Under the pieces are notes generated by a model, which saw only the letters and a program-made list of their open reading frames with translations, searched no databases and had not been told where the DNA came from. Below, in pieces: positions 18,001-25,551 of a stretch of 64,000 bases of DNA. This stretch comes from Shewanella decolorationis S12 (GTDB lineage Bacteria; Pseudomonadota; Gammaproteobacteria; Enterobacterales; Shewanellaceae): assembly GCF_000485795.1 (NCBI RefSeq), contig NZ_AXZL01000054.1:1-64000 (forward strand), read 5' to 3'. Both the position numbers and the translations under genes were made by a program. Numbering within the stretch: position 1 is the first letter of the stretch; the number at the start of each line of letters is the position of its first letter.

Positions 18001-19559
18001 CTAGTTACAGAAGGTGTAACGCCATCCACAACCAGCGCTTTATTGGCGCCCAATGAGTTGGCCGCTCCGGGCGATGCCAGTGTAAGCGTCGCATTATTCG
18101 TAGCCGCATCGCGAATAGTGCCACCATTTAACGACAATGAATTGGTGGCGACATAATCCAAATCGTTTGAGCTATCACCGGACTGAATGGTGTAGCTAAA
18201 TGTAAGGGTGCTTGTGCCTGAGCCGCTGGTGTAATTAATCGTGCGATCTGTTGTGCCTGTTTCAAGGGTTAATTGCGGCGTACCAGTGACATTCACCACT
18301 TCACTAAAGTTAACTTGAATACTGATGTTATCGCCCACTTTATAAGTGCCATTGGCTGTACTGGCAGTCACAGAAGATATAGTGGGCGCTATGCCATCAA
18401 TAACAATATTCTTATTTGCGCCCAAAGAATTGGCAGTCCCAGGGCTTGGCAAGGTTAGAATGGCATTGTTGCTGGCTGCATCGCGGATAGTGCCACTGTT
18501 TAGTGCTAAAGAATTGGTCGCCACATAATCCAAATCGGCCGAGGTATCACCAGATTGAACAGTGTAGTTGAACGTCAAGCTACTGGAATTACTGCCGCTG
18601 GTGTAGTCAATCGTGCGATCAGTAGTGCCTGTTTCAAGTGTGAGTTGAGGTGTGCCAGTGACCAACACAGTTTCATCAAAGTTGACCTGAATACTGATGA
18701 CATCGCCTACTTTGTAGGTACCGTTTGCGGTACTGGCGGAAATAGAACTTACCGTCGGAGCAAGAGTATCGGTAGAAAAAGCGCCCACAGGATTAAAGCC
18801 AATGCCGCTGCTGGTACCAGTGAGCGAGCTGCTATTGGTTTGACTGTCATTTACGGTAGTACCACTGGTTTCATTTAACTTCCAGTAACCCAATAAACCG
18901 GTTTCATTCCCCACCAACTCCATACTACGATTGTTTTGAATTTGCGTTTGGGTGCGTGCACTACTCCATAAACGTATGTCATCAATGCTACCTACAAAAT
19001 CATCGACAGATGGGTGGTTTTGCATACCAAACAGCAGGTTGGTCACCGACAATCCAGCATAATCAGGGACAACATTGATAGCCCCTTGATCAAGAACATT
19101 GATACCCTGTGCTACTCCATCGACATAAAAATCCCAAGTCCCGTTATCAAATACTACTGCAATGTGATACCAGGTCCCTGTGCTTAAGGACAGTGCATTA
19201 CTTTCCGTCAAGCAACCAAAATCACAGGCCAAATCGACAGTCAGTTTGCCTGCGTTCAATATGAGGCCACCGGCATCAGCACCGCCAGTGAAATCAACTA
19301 AATTAATGAGCCCACTGACGTTAGTAAATTTGGCCCAGAACTCCAGTGTAAATGTCGTCCGGTTCGATAGCGCAGAAGCCGCATTAGTCAGTGTAACGGT
19401 ATCATTAGCTGTAAAATCATAGGATCGGTTTTGTGCATTAGCACCAAGGGAAGTCATCGCAAACAAACTGCCTACAATAAGTATTGTCCAATAAGAATGC
19501 CAGAATCTAACAATAAGATTCTTAACGGCATGTATCGCTTTACAAGCAGGTTGATGCAT
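12045..19559 (-). CDS. giant multidomain surface protein with internal GlyGly-CTERM and C-terminal OM barrel
   Basis: 2504 residues from ATG 19559, which has GGGGAA six bases before it. Long N-region signal peptide ending in GANAQ (about 43). Domains in order: LamG/concanavalin-like (about 45-255); two copies of an Ig-like repeat starting ASTANGTYKVGD (260-515) and a related third (to 615); fibronectin-III repeats alternating with a GAQNFGTSP repeat (620-1235); two nearly identical dystroglycan/cadherin-like repeats (1236-1423); cadherin/VCBS-like (to 1613); Calx-beta (about 1673-1783); PKD-like; a DSDSDGIPDYLD calcium motif; a Cys-containing unassigned domain; two more VCBS-like repeats (to 2273). 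Then SGGGS, a hydrophobic helix and RRR, like a GlyGly-CTERM sorting tail. It is not terminal: a second signal-peptide-like stretch and a 180-residue OmpA-like beta-barrel ending in RYQF follow. Probable adhesin. It is last in the minus-strand accessory block. Confidence 0.9.
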   Translation of the reverse strand: MHQPACKAIHAVKNLIVRFWHSYWTILIVGSLFAMTSLGANAQNRSYDFTANDTVTLTNAASALSNRTTFTLEFWAKFTNVSGLINLVDFTGGADAGGLILNAGKLTVDLACDFGCLTESNALSLSTGTWYHIAVVFDNGTWDFYVDGVAQGINVLDQGAINVVPDYAGLSVTNLLFGMQNHPSVDDFVGSIDDIRLWSSARTQTQIQNNRSMELVGNETGLLGYWKLNETSGTTVNDSQTNSSSLTGTSSGIGFNPVGAFSTDTLAPTVSSISASTANGTYKVGDVISIQVNFDETVLVTGTPQLTLETGTTDRTIDYTSGSNSSSLTFNYTVQSGDTSADLDYVATNSLALNSGTIRDAASNNAILTLPSPGTANSLGANKNIVIDGIAPTISSVTASTANGTYKVGDNISIQVNFSEVVNVTGTPQLTLETGTTDRTINYTSGSGTSTLTFSYTIQSGDSSNDLDYVATNSLSLNGGTIRDAATNNATLTLASPGAANSLGANKALVVDGVTPSVTSTAPVGGAVSTDTSVDFTVNFSESVSNISTDDFALGTTGSATGTIASVSASSGSSVTVTVSSITGNGTIKLNLNGSTNISDAAGNAGPAAYTSGTTHTVAIPTAPDAPTIGVATAGDGQVSVAFTAPSNNGGSAITGYTVTSSPGGITAGGNGFTTSPITVTGLTNGTAYTFTVTATNAIGTSSASAASNSVVPKVNQTITFNNPGAQNFGTSPTLSATSSSGLTVSFSSSTTGICTITSGGALTFVNSGSCTIDADQAGNAATNAATTVSQTFSVNAVAPSAPTIGSATAGDTQASVSFSAPASTGGAPILAGGYTVTASPGGATGTGSGSPITVTGLTNGVSYTFTVTATNSAGTGAASAASNSVTPASPQTITFANPGAQNFGTSPNLSASSTSGLTVSFSSSTTGVCTVSGSTLTFVTAGTCTINAEQAGNSSYLAAATVSRTFTVNAVVPSAPTIGTATAGDTQASVAFVAPASTGGTSIMGYTVSVSPPDVAPVNGASSPILVTGLTNGQAYTFTVTANNSAGAGAASATSNSVTPAASQSITFSNPGAQNFGTSPTLVATSNSGLIPTFTSSTPGVCTITSGGVLTFVTVGTCTINADQAGNASYLAAVQVSRSFSVNAVVPSAPTIGAATAGNAQATVSFSAPAFTGGAVITGYSLVSTPGGITASGTASPITITGLTNGTSYSFTVAAINSAGTGSASTASNAVKPNGAPVISSTALTSATQDAAYSYTLVASDSDVGDSVTLSAVTLPSWLSFNAATGVLSGTPSNANVGSHAVVLRATDTDGLTAEQSFTIVVANINDAPTISSTAMTSATQDAAYSYTLVASDSDVGDSVTLSAVTLPSWLSFNAATGVLSGTPSNGNVGSHAVVLRATDTDGLTAEQSFTIVVANVNDAPVASNQSVTLEEDSSLMITLAGEDADNDPLTYEITAQPASGTLEQHGSVWLYTPEKDFNGTDSIGFIAKDAELSSEPATVTITVTPVNDDPQAVDDSYTLTSTPNDTYSLAVLANDVDVDGDALSIDGAAADIGSVQITADGLSFTAPEAYVGPVALRYTISDGNKGRATAKVNVLIEGADSANQPVITLPDDVEVNATGLFTRVKLGFAKAVDRNGHPLPVSLVNKSLFFAPGNYLAYWQAVDSEGNKAIKAQKVKVNPLISLSKDQVVAEGNQVTVSVHLNGEAPSYPLSIPYTVSGTADSSDHDLVDGVVEIAAGQMAEIHFTTLNDGVGEGNEEVLISLDPSLNLGSKQQSQVVITEANIAPQVSLAVTQAGQQQVIVAQNGGDVHIRASASDANEQDTLTLTWASGGLSLQADATGMTFSPAAVTPGIYPVSLTVTDDGSPVLSSTETVYIVVRPSLAALTSADTDGDLIPDVQEGYSDSDSDGIPDYLDANNDCNVMPEGELQPVYFLAEGQAGVCLRLGNIALSRGQGGVQLQPEAVAEDALAANVGGIFDFIATGLPQQGQSYSLVLPQRSPVPANAIYRKFNAQAGWRDFVIDANNTVASTEGERGFCPPPGDSSWTPGLTEGHWCVQLTIEDGGPNDDDGVANRTIVDPSGVAVMLNGNHLPVANPDSAAIAWNQSIDVNVLANDTDSDGDSLSVTQVISEFGTATVLADQRISYTPAADFIGTDVLVYSITDGKGGTASSELTIEVNGNTAPVTVDDSAATDDRTSLLIDVLSNDTDLDGNTLTLLSATAQQGSVTIEANKLRYIPKTGFDGVDTVTYRISDGQGGEATGQVLITVKAYQEVIIDNKSGGGSMTLWALAFILACAMLRRRELQRLALGCLLFLSVTQQAQATDWYVEGFIGQAKADKTLPELNAQVGEGQLLNVDDSDTAFGVSLGYQWTPTVALELGYADFGEGSARIKGATLTPEQYHELVKTVTPVLADGVMLGLRLTLLEHEGWRFEVPFGLFHWQADIGSTMGNTTIKTDLDGTDWYAGVRFSYQFSDAWSVGLGYQYIDIEPNDLLSYQLNLRYQF
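12705..12720 (-). promoter_or_regulatory. possible internal ribosome site and start for the barrel domain
   Basis: The glycine codons of the SGGGS motif read AGGAGGAGGCAGT in the mRNA and lie directly before an in-frame ATG (12707), an excellent Shine-Dalgarno arrangement. Starting there would give a 220-residue protein made of the hydrophobic helix, RRR, a signal-peptide-like LALGCLLFLSVTQQAQA and the barrel. A second ATG at 12668 would give a cleaner signal peptide (MLRRRELQR...) but lacks its own ribosome site. Glycine codons resemble this signal by nature, so chance is possible. Confidence 0.45.
15309..15835 (-). repeat. tandem 276-bp repeat inside the giant gene
   Basis: Two copies offset by exactly 276 bp (92 codons), nearly identical over about 250 bp, encoding the dystroglycan/cadherin-like domain pair (TQDAAYSYTLVASDSDVGD...). 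Such identity suggests recent duplication or gene conversion, and copy number may vary between strains. Confidence 0.9.
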
Positions 19560-19592
19560 GATAATTCCCCATAAATAACTTGCCCTAAATAC

Positions 19593-19621
19593 AAATAGTG
19601 CGTACTCCTTACGCACTATTT
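19593..19621 (-). terminator. terminator after the collar-protein gene
   Basis: Perfect 12-bp arms AAATAGTGCGTA/TACGCACTATTT with a 5-base loop, between the collar gene and the giant gene. It may separate the two transcription units or attenuate read-through into the giant gene, whose ATG lies 34 bases further on. Confidence 0.8.
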
Positions 19622-19655
19622 CTCTTACAGATTCCCCTATCTAGTTCGTGTAAAT

Positions 19656-20255
19656 TTAATTACGCGAAGGGAAAATACCTTCAAGTGCGATAATGAAATT
19701 CACTGTCAAATAAGGCTGCAATAGTCTCACAGGCAAACTATTTCCAGTATTTGTAGTTGCACCTGTAAGATGTACGCTTGTGGTGGTATTGACTGGTAGC
19801 AAATTAGTATTAGGAGCTGCGGAGCTAAAAGCGTTTAGAGCATTAAGGCCGCTAGCGACCTTTGCAGGAACAGTAGTTGGGCTTGGGGTAGACGTATTGC
19901 CATTCGCGGTCGAAGCGCCAAGTGCCACGCTAACATTACCTGTTCCAGTTAAATCTACCGCGTGGTTATGTATAGGCATCTGACTAGAGGTGAGAGTAAC
20001 GGTTTCTTGTCCAGCCATTTCACCTAGAACGTACTGTGATGTACCTGGGCTTTGTCCCTGATGGACGGGCACACGCCCTTGCATGTTCGGTAATGCAAAA
20101 GTAGTTTGGCCATTCCCACCATAAGTGGTACCAATTATTGAAAAAAGCGCGGTATATTGCGCTATCGACAACAACTGTCCATTACAAAACGCCCAACCAC
20201 GTGGAGCAAAGTTGCCGGCGAACATAGAGATTTGACCGATAAATGGCTCTGACAT
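19656..20255 (-). CDS. phage tail-collar-like protein (MdpB family)
   Basis: 199 residues. N-terminal 60 residues (FIGQISMFAGNFAPRGWAFCNGQLLSIAQYTALFSI...) form the collar domain of the microcystin-dependent-protein family; LPNMQGRVPVHQGQSPG and the C-terminal LPVRLLQPYLTVNFIIALEG are typical. The middle 110-165 is a Ser/Thr/Asn/Ala-rich low-complexity stretch, a plausible modification target. No signal peptide. No other phage gene is nearby, so this is the stand-alone chromosomal form, often found with modifying enzymes; its function is not established. It has a GGAGAA-type ribosome site and a 234-bp AT-rich upstream gap (20256-20489), which probably holds its own promoter. Confidence 0.85.
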   Translation of the reverse strand: MSEPFIGQISMFAGNFAPRGWAFCNGQLLSIAQYTALFSIIGTTYGGNGQTTFALPNMQGRVPVHQGQSPGTSQYVLGEMAGQETVTLTSSQMPIHNHAVDLTGTGNVSVALGASTANGNTSTPSPTTVPAKVASGLNALNAFSSAAPNTNLLPVNTTTSVHLTGATTNTGNSLPVRLLQPYLTVNFIIALEGIFPSRN

Positions 20256-20489
20256 TGTATTTCTCCTTAAATAACGATTTTGTCTATGTAACGTTTTTCA
20301 ACGATTTCATTACTCACGACATTTAATCGACAGCGAGTTCCTTTTGCTGATGACAACATCATTTGCATCACACATTAATGAGGCTATTATGCAACACAAT
20401 TAAAACAGATTGGTTACAACTAAACATATCTGAAAAATCGGCAAACACAATTAAGCAGAAATAATTTTGTGTAAATTATCAGCCTAGGT

Positions 20490-20978
20490 TTAAGGCCATC
20501 GCATTGACTCATAGGTATCTGAACGGCTTTGAAACTGAAATCCATGCCGTAAATAAAGTGATTTAGCCTGAGTATTTTCACTCTCTACTGATAAATGAAC
20601 AGGCAACTGACGTTGCCTCGCCTCAAGCTTGACCGCCTCTAATACCGCAGAGCCTAAACCACGACCTCGCATACTTGGCGCAATAATAAAATCAACAAGA
20701 TGAACCCTATGCTCATTGGTATCGAGCATCAGTTTGCCTACCGCTTGTTGCTGATAAAACAATATATAAGTAATAGCATTTGGATATTGCTCCCGATAGG
20801 AGACTTGTTGCAGCCGATATTGTTGCTCCAGCATGCTTTGCGCGACATCAAGGGGTAAACCAAGCTCATAGAAGAAGGTTTTAGTTGAATAAAAAAGCTC
20901 TGCCAAAAATCCGTTATCACTTGAAATAGCGATCCTAGCACTCAAGCCTTTGAATGAATTTAACTCAGCTAGCATCAT
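20490..20978 (-). CDS. GNAT N-acetyltransferase
   Basis: 162 residues. Motif A is IIAPSMRGRGLGSAVLEAVK (about residues 102-121); motif B is SLYLRHGFQFQ near the C-terminus. The substrate is unknown. Its start overlaps the end of the sulfotransferase-like gene by 14 bases, so it is the fourth member of a tightly coupled operon with the hydroxylase and the methyltransferase-dioxygenase. In this context it may acetylate the same target protein, but that is inference. Confidence 0.85.
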   Translation of the reverse strand: MMLAELNSFKGLSARIAISSDNGFLAELFYSTKTFFYELGLPLDVAQSMLEQQYRLQQVSYREQYPNAITYILFYQQQAVGKLMLDTNEHRVHLVDFIIAPSMRGRGLGSAVLEAVKLEARQRQLPVHLSVESENTQAKSLYLRHGFQFQSRSDTYESMRWP

Positions 20979-22131
20979 GGTTTTTATCTCGAACTAAAGG
21001 TTGCAACAGTTGCTCATAAGCATTCAATAACAGTTGCCATGAGATAGTTTGTGATTCATTTAATGGACTAGATTGCGCGGGTACCATGGGCACAAACAAT
21101 TGCCCTTGTCGCTTTACATCAAAGCGCCAGTGGCCTTGCCAGTGCTCAATATCTTCTGCGGCTAACGGCCAGTCTAGAATGGCCGAAAGTACGCTGGGTT
21201 TAAGCGAATTTAATTGTTGATAATCCATTAAGATGCAACGACTTGATTGATAAAGTGCAGCAGTTTGCTGGGCAAAACCATATAACACACCCATTCGAAA
21301 TGCGTCTAAATTTGGCTCAGCATGTGTGCTTTCACTAAGCGGTAATGAATAGAGAAATAAAGCCTTCACCCGCCCCGCCATATGCATCCCAGCCTCTCGT
21401 TGATGCGAAGCCAAAATATCTCTGGGATGGCGCATCAGACATAGCACTCGACTATTAGGATAGAGTTCTAGCAACATGGGCCAACAAGCTAAATCCCACG
21501 CATTCCACTTGATCACTAGCTCACACTCATCAGGCCTCAACCGCCCTTGTAGCCTTAAACATAAATCCACCAGCTGCGGTATTAAGCTCGAAGGCCAAAC
21601 ATCATGGTGCATCACATCGCTGCAGAGCATCGATTCGGACAGCACTCGACAGGTATTGAGTAGGGAAAAACTGCTAGAAACCAGTGTTGACCCACAACGG
21701 GACCAATGGAAAATCATCAAGTTAGGATTGATCGCGGGCAAACTTTCGCGTTGGGATAATAAGGGTTCGAGCAAGGTTTGAGGCTGGATAAAACTAGCCA
21801 GTAAACCACGACGAGCATCGCAGATATCGTCCTCCAAGAAAGGTTTTGATAACCGCTGAAAGACAGGAACCCAACTGATTGTTTTAGTTTGAGCATGATA
21901 ATGAGAAGGAAACCAAACTTGGCTGAAGCGCGCTAAATCTGGAATGAAGCTTGGTTGCTGCAAGGCAATAAATGCCAGCATCTGCTCTAAATTTAGCTCA
22001 GGCCAATTGAGGAAGTCTGCCATCAAGGCAACAAAATGCTCAACATCCTGCGCTTGATACAGTAAATACAATGATTCAGGCTGATGCAGCAAGTGCCAAT
22101 AGCATTGCTGTTGTTCATTAAAATTAATCAT
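20965..22131 (-). CDS. sulfotransferase-like protein
   Basis: 388 residues. The PAPS 5'-phosphosulfate-loop-like motif is FHWSRCGSTLVSSSF (about residues 146-160), and the 3'-phosphate motif is NSRVLCLMRHPRDILASHQRE (about 227-247, quoted in part). Residues 1-135 form an N-terminal extension with no recognisable motif, rich in Gln/Leu. The P-loop reads SRCGST rather than the usual PKSGTT, as in the bacterial Sulfotransfer_3-like families, so the fold is likely but sulfuryl transfer is not certain. It starts on the last base of the preceding stop codon (TAATG). Confidence 0.78.
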   Translation of the reverse strand: MINFNEQQQCYWHLLHQPESLYLLYQAQDVEHFVALMADFLNWPELNLEQMLAFIALQQPSFIPDLARFSQVWFPSHYHAQTKTISWVPVFQRLSKPFLEDDICDARRGLLASFIQPQTLLEPLLSQRESLPAINPNLMIFHWSRCGSTLVSSSFSLLNTCRVLSESMLCSDVMHHDVWPSSLIPQLVDLCLRLQGRLRPDECELVIKWNAWDLACWPMLLELYPNSRVLCLMRHPRDILASHQREAGMHMAGRVKALFLYSLPLSESTHAEPNLDAFRMGVLYGFAQQTAALYQSSRCILMDYQQLNSLKPSVLSAILDWPLAAEDIEHWQGHWRFDVKRQGQLFVPMVPAQSSPLNESQTISWQLLLNAYEQLLQPLVRDKNHDAS

Positions 22132-24140
22132 TAGCTGGCCATTGGATAGAAATTAATGTACTGCACCATTCGGGGTGACAGGCCCCGATTTGGCGTCGGT
22201 CCATGGGGCAAGGCATGGTGCCAAATGATTAAATCCCCTGCGCTCGCGGCGATAGGTTTAATCGGCCACTCCTCCCAATGCTGTTGCTGCAACTCCATAT
22301 CAGTCTTGTTTTGTTTCTTTAGCCAAGTTTCTATTTTGAGGTGAAAGCAGGGAACACAGCAAAATGCCCCCTGCTCGGCAGGGGTATCCGTAAGATAAAT
22401 TAATCCTTGTGTTCCAAATGGCACAGGTAGTTGCAGTGGCATGTCCCAATGCATATTGGGGCCAGGAAACTGCCAAGTGGGCGTTTCAGGGGGATTAAAA
22501 CTCACTCTATCAGTCGTCATCACCAAATCGGTACGCTGCCATAATTGTTCAAAGGCTTGGCGGATTAGAGGTGTTTGCCGATTGGCATCGAGGACGGGAT
22601 GACGAAATAACTGCAGCATGATTTTCTGCATCAACTCATGGGACTGGTACCAAGTTGATGGATCATTTTCATTCGCGCCAAGCTGCTGCCAAATCACGGC
22701 TCGACTCGCCGCGCATTGGGCTTTTGACAACACTTGCGGGATGACTAAATAACCTTCCCGTTGCCAAAAGGCGAGTTGGGCGTCGGTAAGCACTTGAGGT
22801 AAAGCATCGCTATAAGCTAGCTCTGTATTGCCGTTTTCTGGCTCAGCTTGGGATAAGGCGCGCAATCGCTGATTGATGCCAACAATATCCGCTGTAGTCA
22901 GCTTAGTTTGCCTTTGAACGAAGGCGATAAAATCAGCCTGTTTATCATATTGATAGAGCGCCTTCATCCCAGGCTCTAATCCAATACCGCAAAGATCCAG
23001 CAGCGCTTTATCTAGGTTCCATTCTCCCTCTGTCACCTCATTGGTTTGTCCAAGCTTTTGCAACTGAATTTTTTGCCATAGCCGCTGCAAGTGATAAATC
23101 CCCAAACAACTCAAATCCTCACTGCCAACAAGCGGCAATTTCTGCTGCTGATATTGGAAGATAAAATCGGGATAGGTTCCCAACTCGTAGCTAAAGTCCA
23201 CTCTACTCAGAGGTTTAAGCCACAGGGATTTTTTATATTGGGATAGGGTTAATTGTGATTGATTTTCAAGTAATTGATGTTCGCCATAAACCCTGATTTG
23301 CGTCGTCAATTTTAGGTTTATGGGTTGAGGATCATAATCGGGTAACAATAAGCTCCCCGCCAACCCACTCCTGTCGCCTTGAGCGAGCAAGCGGGCATGG
23401 GCTAAATCGAGACAGAATAAAGGGCCCAAATATATTGGCGGCTGCTCTTTTAGCTCGAGCCACGCATCCAACTCAATCGACTCGGGGATCAAACATCCAT
23501 CCTCTGCTAAAAAATGCTGTAGCTGGCTAAAAATCTGTACCTGCGGTTCCTGTTGCAGCAGGTGTTTCATGGTTTCAGAAATAATCAGATCAAAGGTTTG
23601 TGTTGATGCTGGCCGCCAAAGCGTAGCGTCAGCACAAATAAGCGCATCGACACGATCCGCTACGCCGAAATATGCCAGCAGCTTTTCAACACTCTCCAAT
23701 GACGCTCGATGAATGTCGAGTAAGGTTACTCGCACTTGCTTCGCCGTAAATAGCGGTAATAAGGCTAAAATTAACCAAGCAAAAGGCCCGGTTCCGGCAT
23801 AGAGTATGTGCACAGGATGATTCGAGTGAGCTTTAAGTTTGTCCTGTATCGCTTGATAAATTCCCTGAATAAACACTCTGCTACGCTCGGGATCTTCTGC
23901 ACATTGCGCCGCAGTTGTTGGTGATACCGCTTTGCCAAAAGCCGTAATACTCGCCTCTGTATCGAGAAACAACGCCGGGTGCAGCTCCAACCCTGTCAAT
24001 TGGCATAACTGCGCCAGCATAGGATCGATAAGCCGCTTTGCCTCCCCCGCTGAATGGGATTGCAACAGCGCCTGAGCAAACAGCTTTAATCTCAAAAGCG
24101 CCTCGCGCTGCCCTGCATTAGGCTTTGATCTTGGCATCAT
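22131..24140 (-). CDS. SAM methyltransferase fused to PhyH-type dioxygenase
   Basis: 669 residues, two catalytic parts. Residues about 100-360 resemble class I methyltransferases of the protein arginine methyltransferase type: motif I ILYAGTGPFAWL (about 110), VTLLDIH for the ribose-binding acid, and the loop DLIISETMKHLL like the PRMT double-E loop, followed by a beta-rich region. Residues about 445-669 are a phytanoyl-CoA dioxygenase-like Fe(II)/2-oxoglutarate domain, with HWD (about 565) and the distal His in HALPHGPTPN plus an Arg further on. So one chain could both methylate and hydroxylate a protein or peptide. Overlaps the beta-hydroxylase gene by 23 bases and the sulfotransferase by one. 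Confidence 0.82.
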   Translation of the reverse strand: MMPRSKPNAGQREALLRLKLFAQALLQSHSAGEAKRLIDPMLAQLCQLTGLELHPALFLDTEASITAFGKAVSPTTAAQCAEDPERSRVFIQGIYQAIQDKLKAHSNHPVHILYAGTGPFAWLILALLPLFTAKQVRVTLLDIHRASLESVEKLLAYFGVADRVDALICADATLWRPASTQTFDLIISETMKHLLQQEPQVQIFSQLQHFLAEDGCLIPESIELDAWLELKEQPPIYLGPLFCLDLAHARLLAQGDRSGLAGSLLLPDYDPQPINLKLTTQIRVYGEHQLLENQSQLTLSQYKKSLWLKPLSRVDFSYELGTYPDFIFQYQQQKLPLVGSEDLSCLGIYHLQRLWQKIQLQKLGQTNEVTEGEWNLDKALLDLCGIGLEPGMKALYQYDKQADFIAFVQRQTKLTTADIVGINQRLRALSQAEPENGNTELAYSDALPQVLTDAQLAFWQREGYLVIPQVLSKAQCAASRAVIWQQLGANENDPSTWYQSHELMQKIMLQLFRHPVLDANRQTPLIRQAFEQLWQRTDLVMTTDRVSFNPPETPTWQFPGPNMHWDMPLQLPVPFGTQGLIYLTDTPAEQGAFCCVPCFHLKIETWLKKQNKTDMELQQQHWEEWPIKPIAASAGDLIIWHHALPHGPTPNRGLSPRMVQYINFYPMAS

Positions 24141-24720
24141 GGATAAGCTCCTTTAACCACGAGTTAACTTCACAATCGATCACCAAATTGATTCTGGCCT
24201 CCACACCTTTGTTCGCGACCCAATGGGTTTGGTCGGCATTGATATACCACAGCTCCCCCGCCTGCATCGGAACCCGCTTATCATCCACATAAAAATGCAG
24301 TTGGGCGTGAGTTTGAATGGGAAGATGCAACCTTGCTTCGCCTTGCTCTAGGGATAAGCCTTGATCCCTATGGGGTTTGATTTCGGCGCCAGCATGTAAA
24401 CGCATTAAGCGTACCGATTTAACCGGGCAAGCAAGGGATTGAATAAACTGCAGTAGCGCGGGGCTCGATTCCAGTGAGGGCAAATTATCCCAATCTGTTG
24501 CAGCACTAATGGAAAAGGCCTGCAAAATAGGGTGCGCGACTCGATATTCCTCGGCGCAGCGCAAGGCCAACACATCCCAACCGCCCTGATAATCCCGTTG
24601 GTTAATATGCGGCAACCACTCATGCTGCAACAAAGAAGTGAGTTCTTGCTGTAAACTAGTGATATTCGGAGCTTGGGTAAGCAAGGCGAATGAGCAGATA
24701 TCCATATCCAAGTGTCTCAT
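24118..24720 (-). CDS. aspartyl/asparaginyl beta-hydroxylase family protein
   Basis: 200 residues. The Fe(II)/2-oxoglutarate site is visible: HRDQG (first His and Asp position, about residue 131), RLHLPIQT, and the distal HWVANKG with a following Arg in EARINLVIDCE (about 170-185). This is the AspH fold, which hydroxylates Asp/Asn side chains in proteins. No signal peptide, so it should act in the cytoplasm. It is first in the four-gene minus-strand operon and is divergent from yrfG across an 85-105-bp gap. Confidence 0.9.
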   Translation of the reverse strand: MRHLDMDICSFALLTQAPNITSLQQELTSLLQHEWLPHINQRDYQGGWDVLALRCAEEYRVAHPILQAFSISAATDWDNLPSLESSPALLQFIQSLACPVKSVRLMRLHAGAEIKPHRDQGLSLEQGEARLHLPIQTHAQLHFYVDDKRVPMQAGELWYINADQTHWVANKGVEARINLVIDCEVNSWLKELIHDAKIKA

Positions 24721-24825
24721 TTTTAGACAAAAACGAATTAATCAAGCCTAGCACAAAGTGTCATGCTGACAAGATAGGCTAATGTAAACCTCATTCTGAG
24801 CCGAGTGAATCACACAGGACAGCCC

Positions 24826-25488
24826 ATGTTTGACTGGAAGAAGATTGATACTGTACTGCTCGATATGGATGGCACCCTGCTCGACCTGCACTTTGATAAC
24901 CATTTTTGGTTGAGTCTAGTGCCACAGGAGCTGAGCAAGCAGCGGGGATTAAGCCAAAGCCAGGCGCAACAACTGGTGGAACAAGCCTACGGCAGAGTCG
25001 CGGGCACGTTAGACTGGTATTGCCTCGATTATTGGCAATCCGAGTTACAGCTCGACATTATGGGGCTTCACCGTAACTTAGTTGATCGTATTCAGCTGCG
25101 CCAAGACAGCATGCCGTTTCTCGATGCCCTCGCCGCTGCGGGCAAAAAACGTATCTTGGTCACCAATGCCCATCCTAAGAGTCTTGCGCTTAAGCTGGAG
25201 CACACTGAACTGGCAAGCGGCTTAGATGCGATGATTTCGAGTCATGAAACGGGTTATCCCAAGGAACACCCACAATTTTGGCAAACGCTGTTTGAAAAAT
25301 TCGCCCTAGTGCCAGAGCGCTGCCTGTTTATCGATGATAGCGAGCCGATTTTGAATGCGGCGCGCTTAGCGGGCGTGGGCCATCAGCTCGGGATCAGCAA
25401 TCCCGATAGCCAGAAACCGGCTAAAACCTTCAATGATTTTCCGGCCATTAGCGACTATCGCCTGCTGTTTGCCGATCTGGCGGGTTAA
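24826..25488 (+). CDS. yrfG: GMP/IMP nucleotidase (HAD family)
   Basis: 220 residues from ATG 24826, which has AGGA seven bases before it; a GTG seven codons upstream lies before that site. HAD motif I DMDGTLLD (about 13-20), motif II VTNAHPKS, Lys in GYPKEHP and motif IV FIDDSEP. The E. coli orthologue dephosphorylates GMP and IMP. In E. coli it is followed by hslR-hslO; here the gsp cluster lies between. Confidence 0.92.
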   Translation: MFDWKKIDTVLLDMDGTLLDLHFDNHFWLSLVPQELSKQRGLSQSQAQQLVEQAYGRVAGTLDWYCLDYWQSELQLDIMGLHRNLVDRIQLRQDSMPFLDALAAAGKKRILVTNAHPKSLALKLEHTELASGLDAMISSHETGYPKEHPQFWQTLFEKFALVPERCLFIDDSEPILNAARLAGVGHQLGISNPDSQKPAKTFNDFPAISDYRLLFADLAG

Positions 25489-25503
25489 TCCCTTAAAATA
25501 CAA

Positions 25504-25523
25504 AAGGCACCTAAGGTGCCTCT
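25504..25523. terminator. terminator yrfG/gspN
   Basis: AAGGCACC-TAA-GGTGCCT stem between the convergent yrfG and gspN genes, with an A-run on the left; T-run weak. Could serve both. Confidence 0.75.
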
Positions 25524-25551
25524 ATCGAATCATGCACAAACTTACTGAAGA

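Noticed and set aside
15538..18878. Several plus-strand open frames of 60-135 codons opposite the giant gene
   Set aside because: They are antisense shadows of repeat-rich coding DNA, with Val/Thr/Ala-rich translations and no ribosome sites or family motifs.
19656..20255. Collar-like gene as evidence of a prophage
   Set aside because: No other phage gene, integrase or attachment site nearby; stand-alone MdpB-type proteins are common in bacterial chromosomes.
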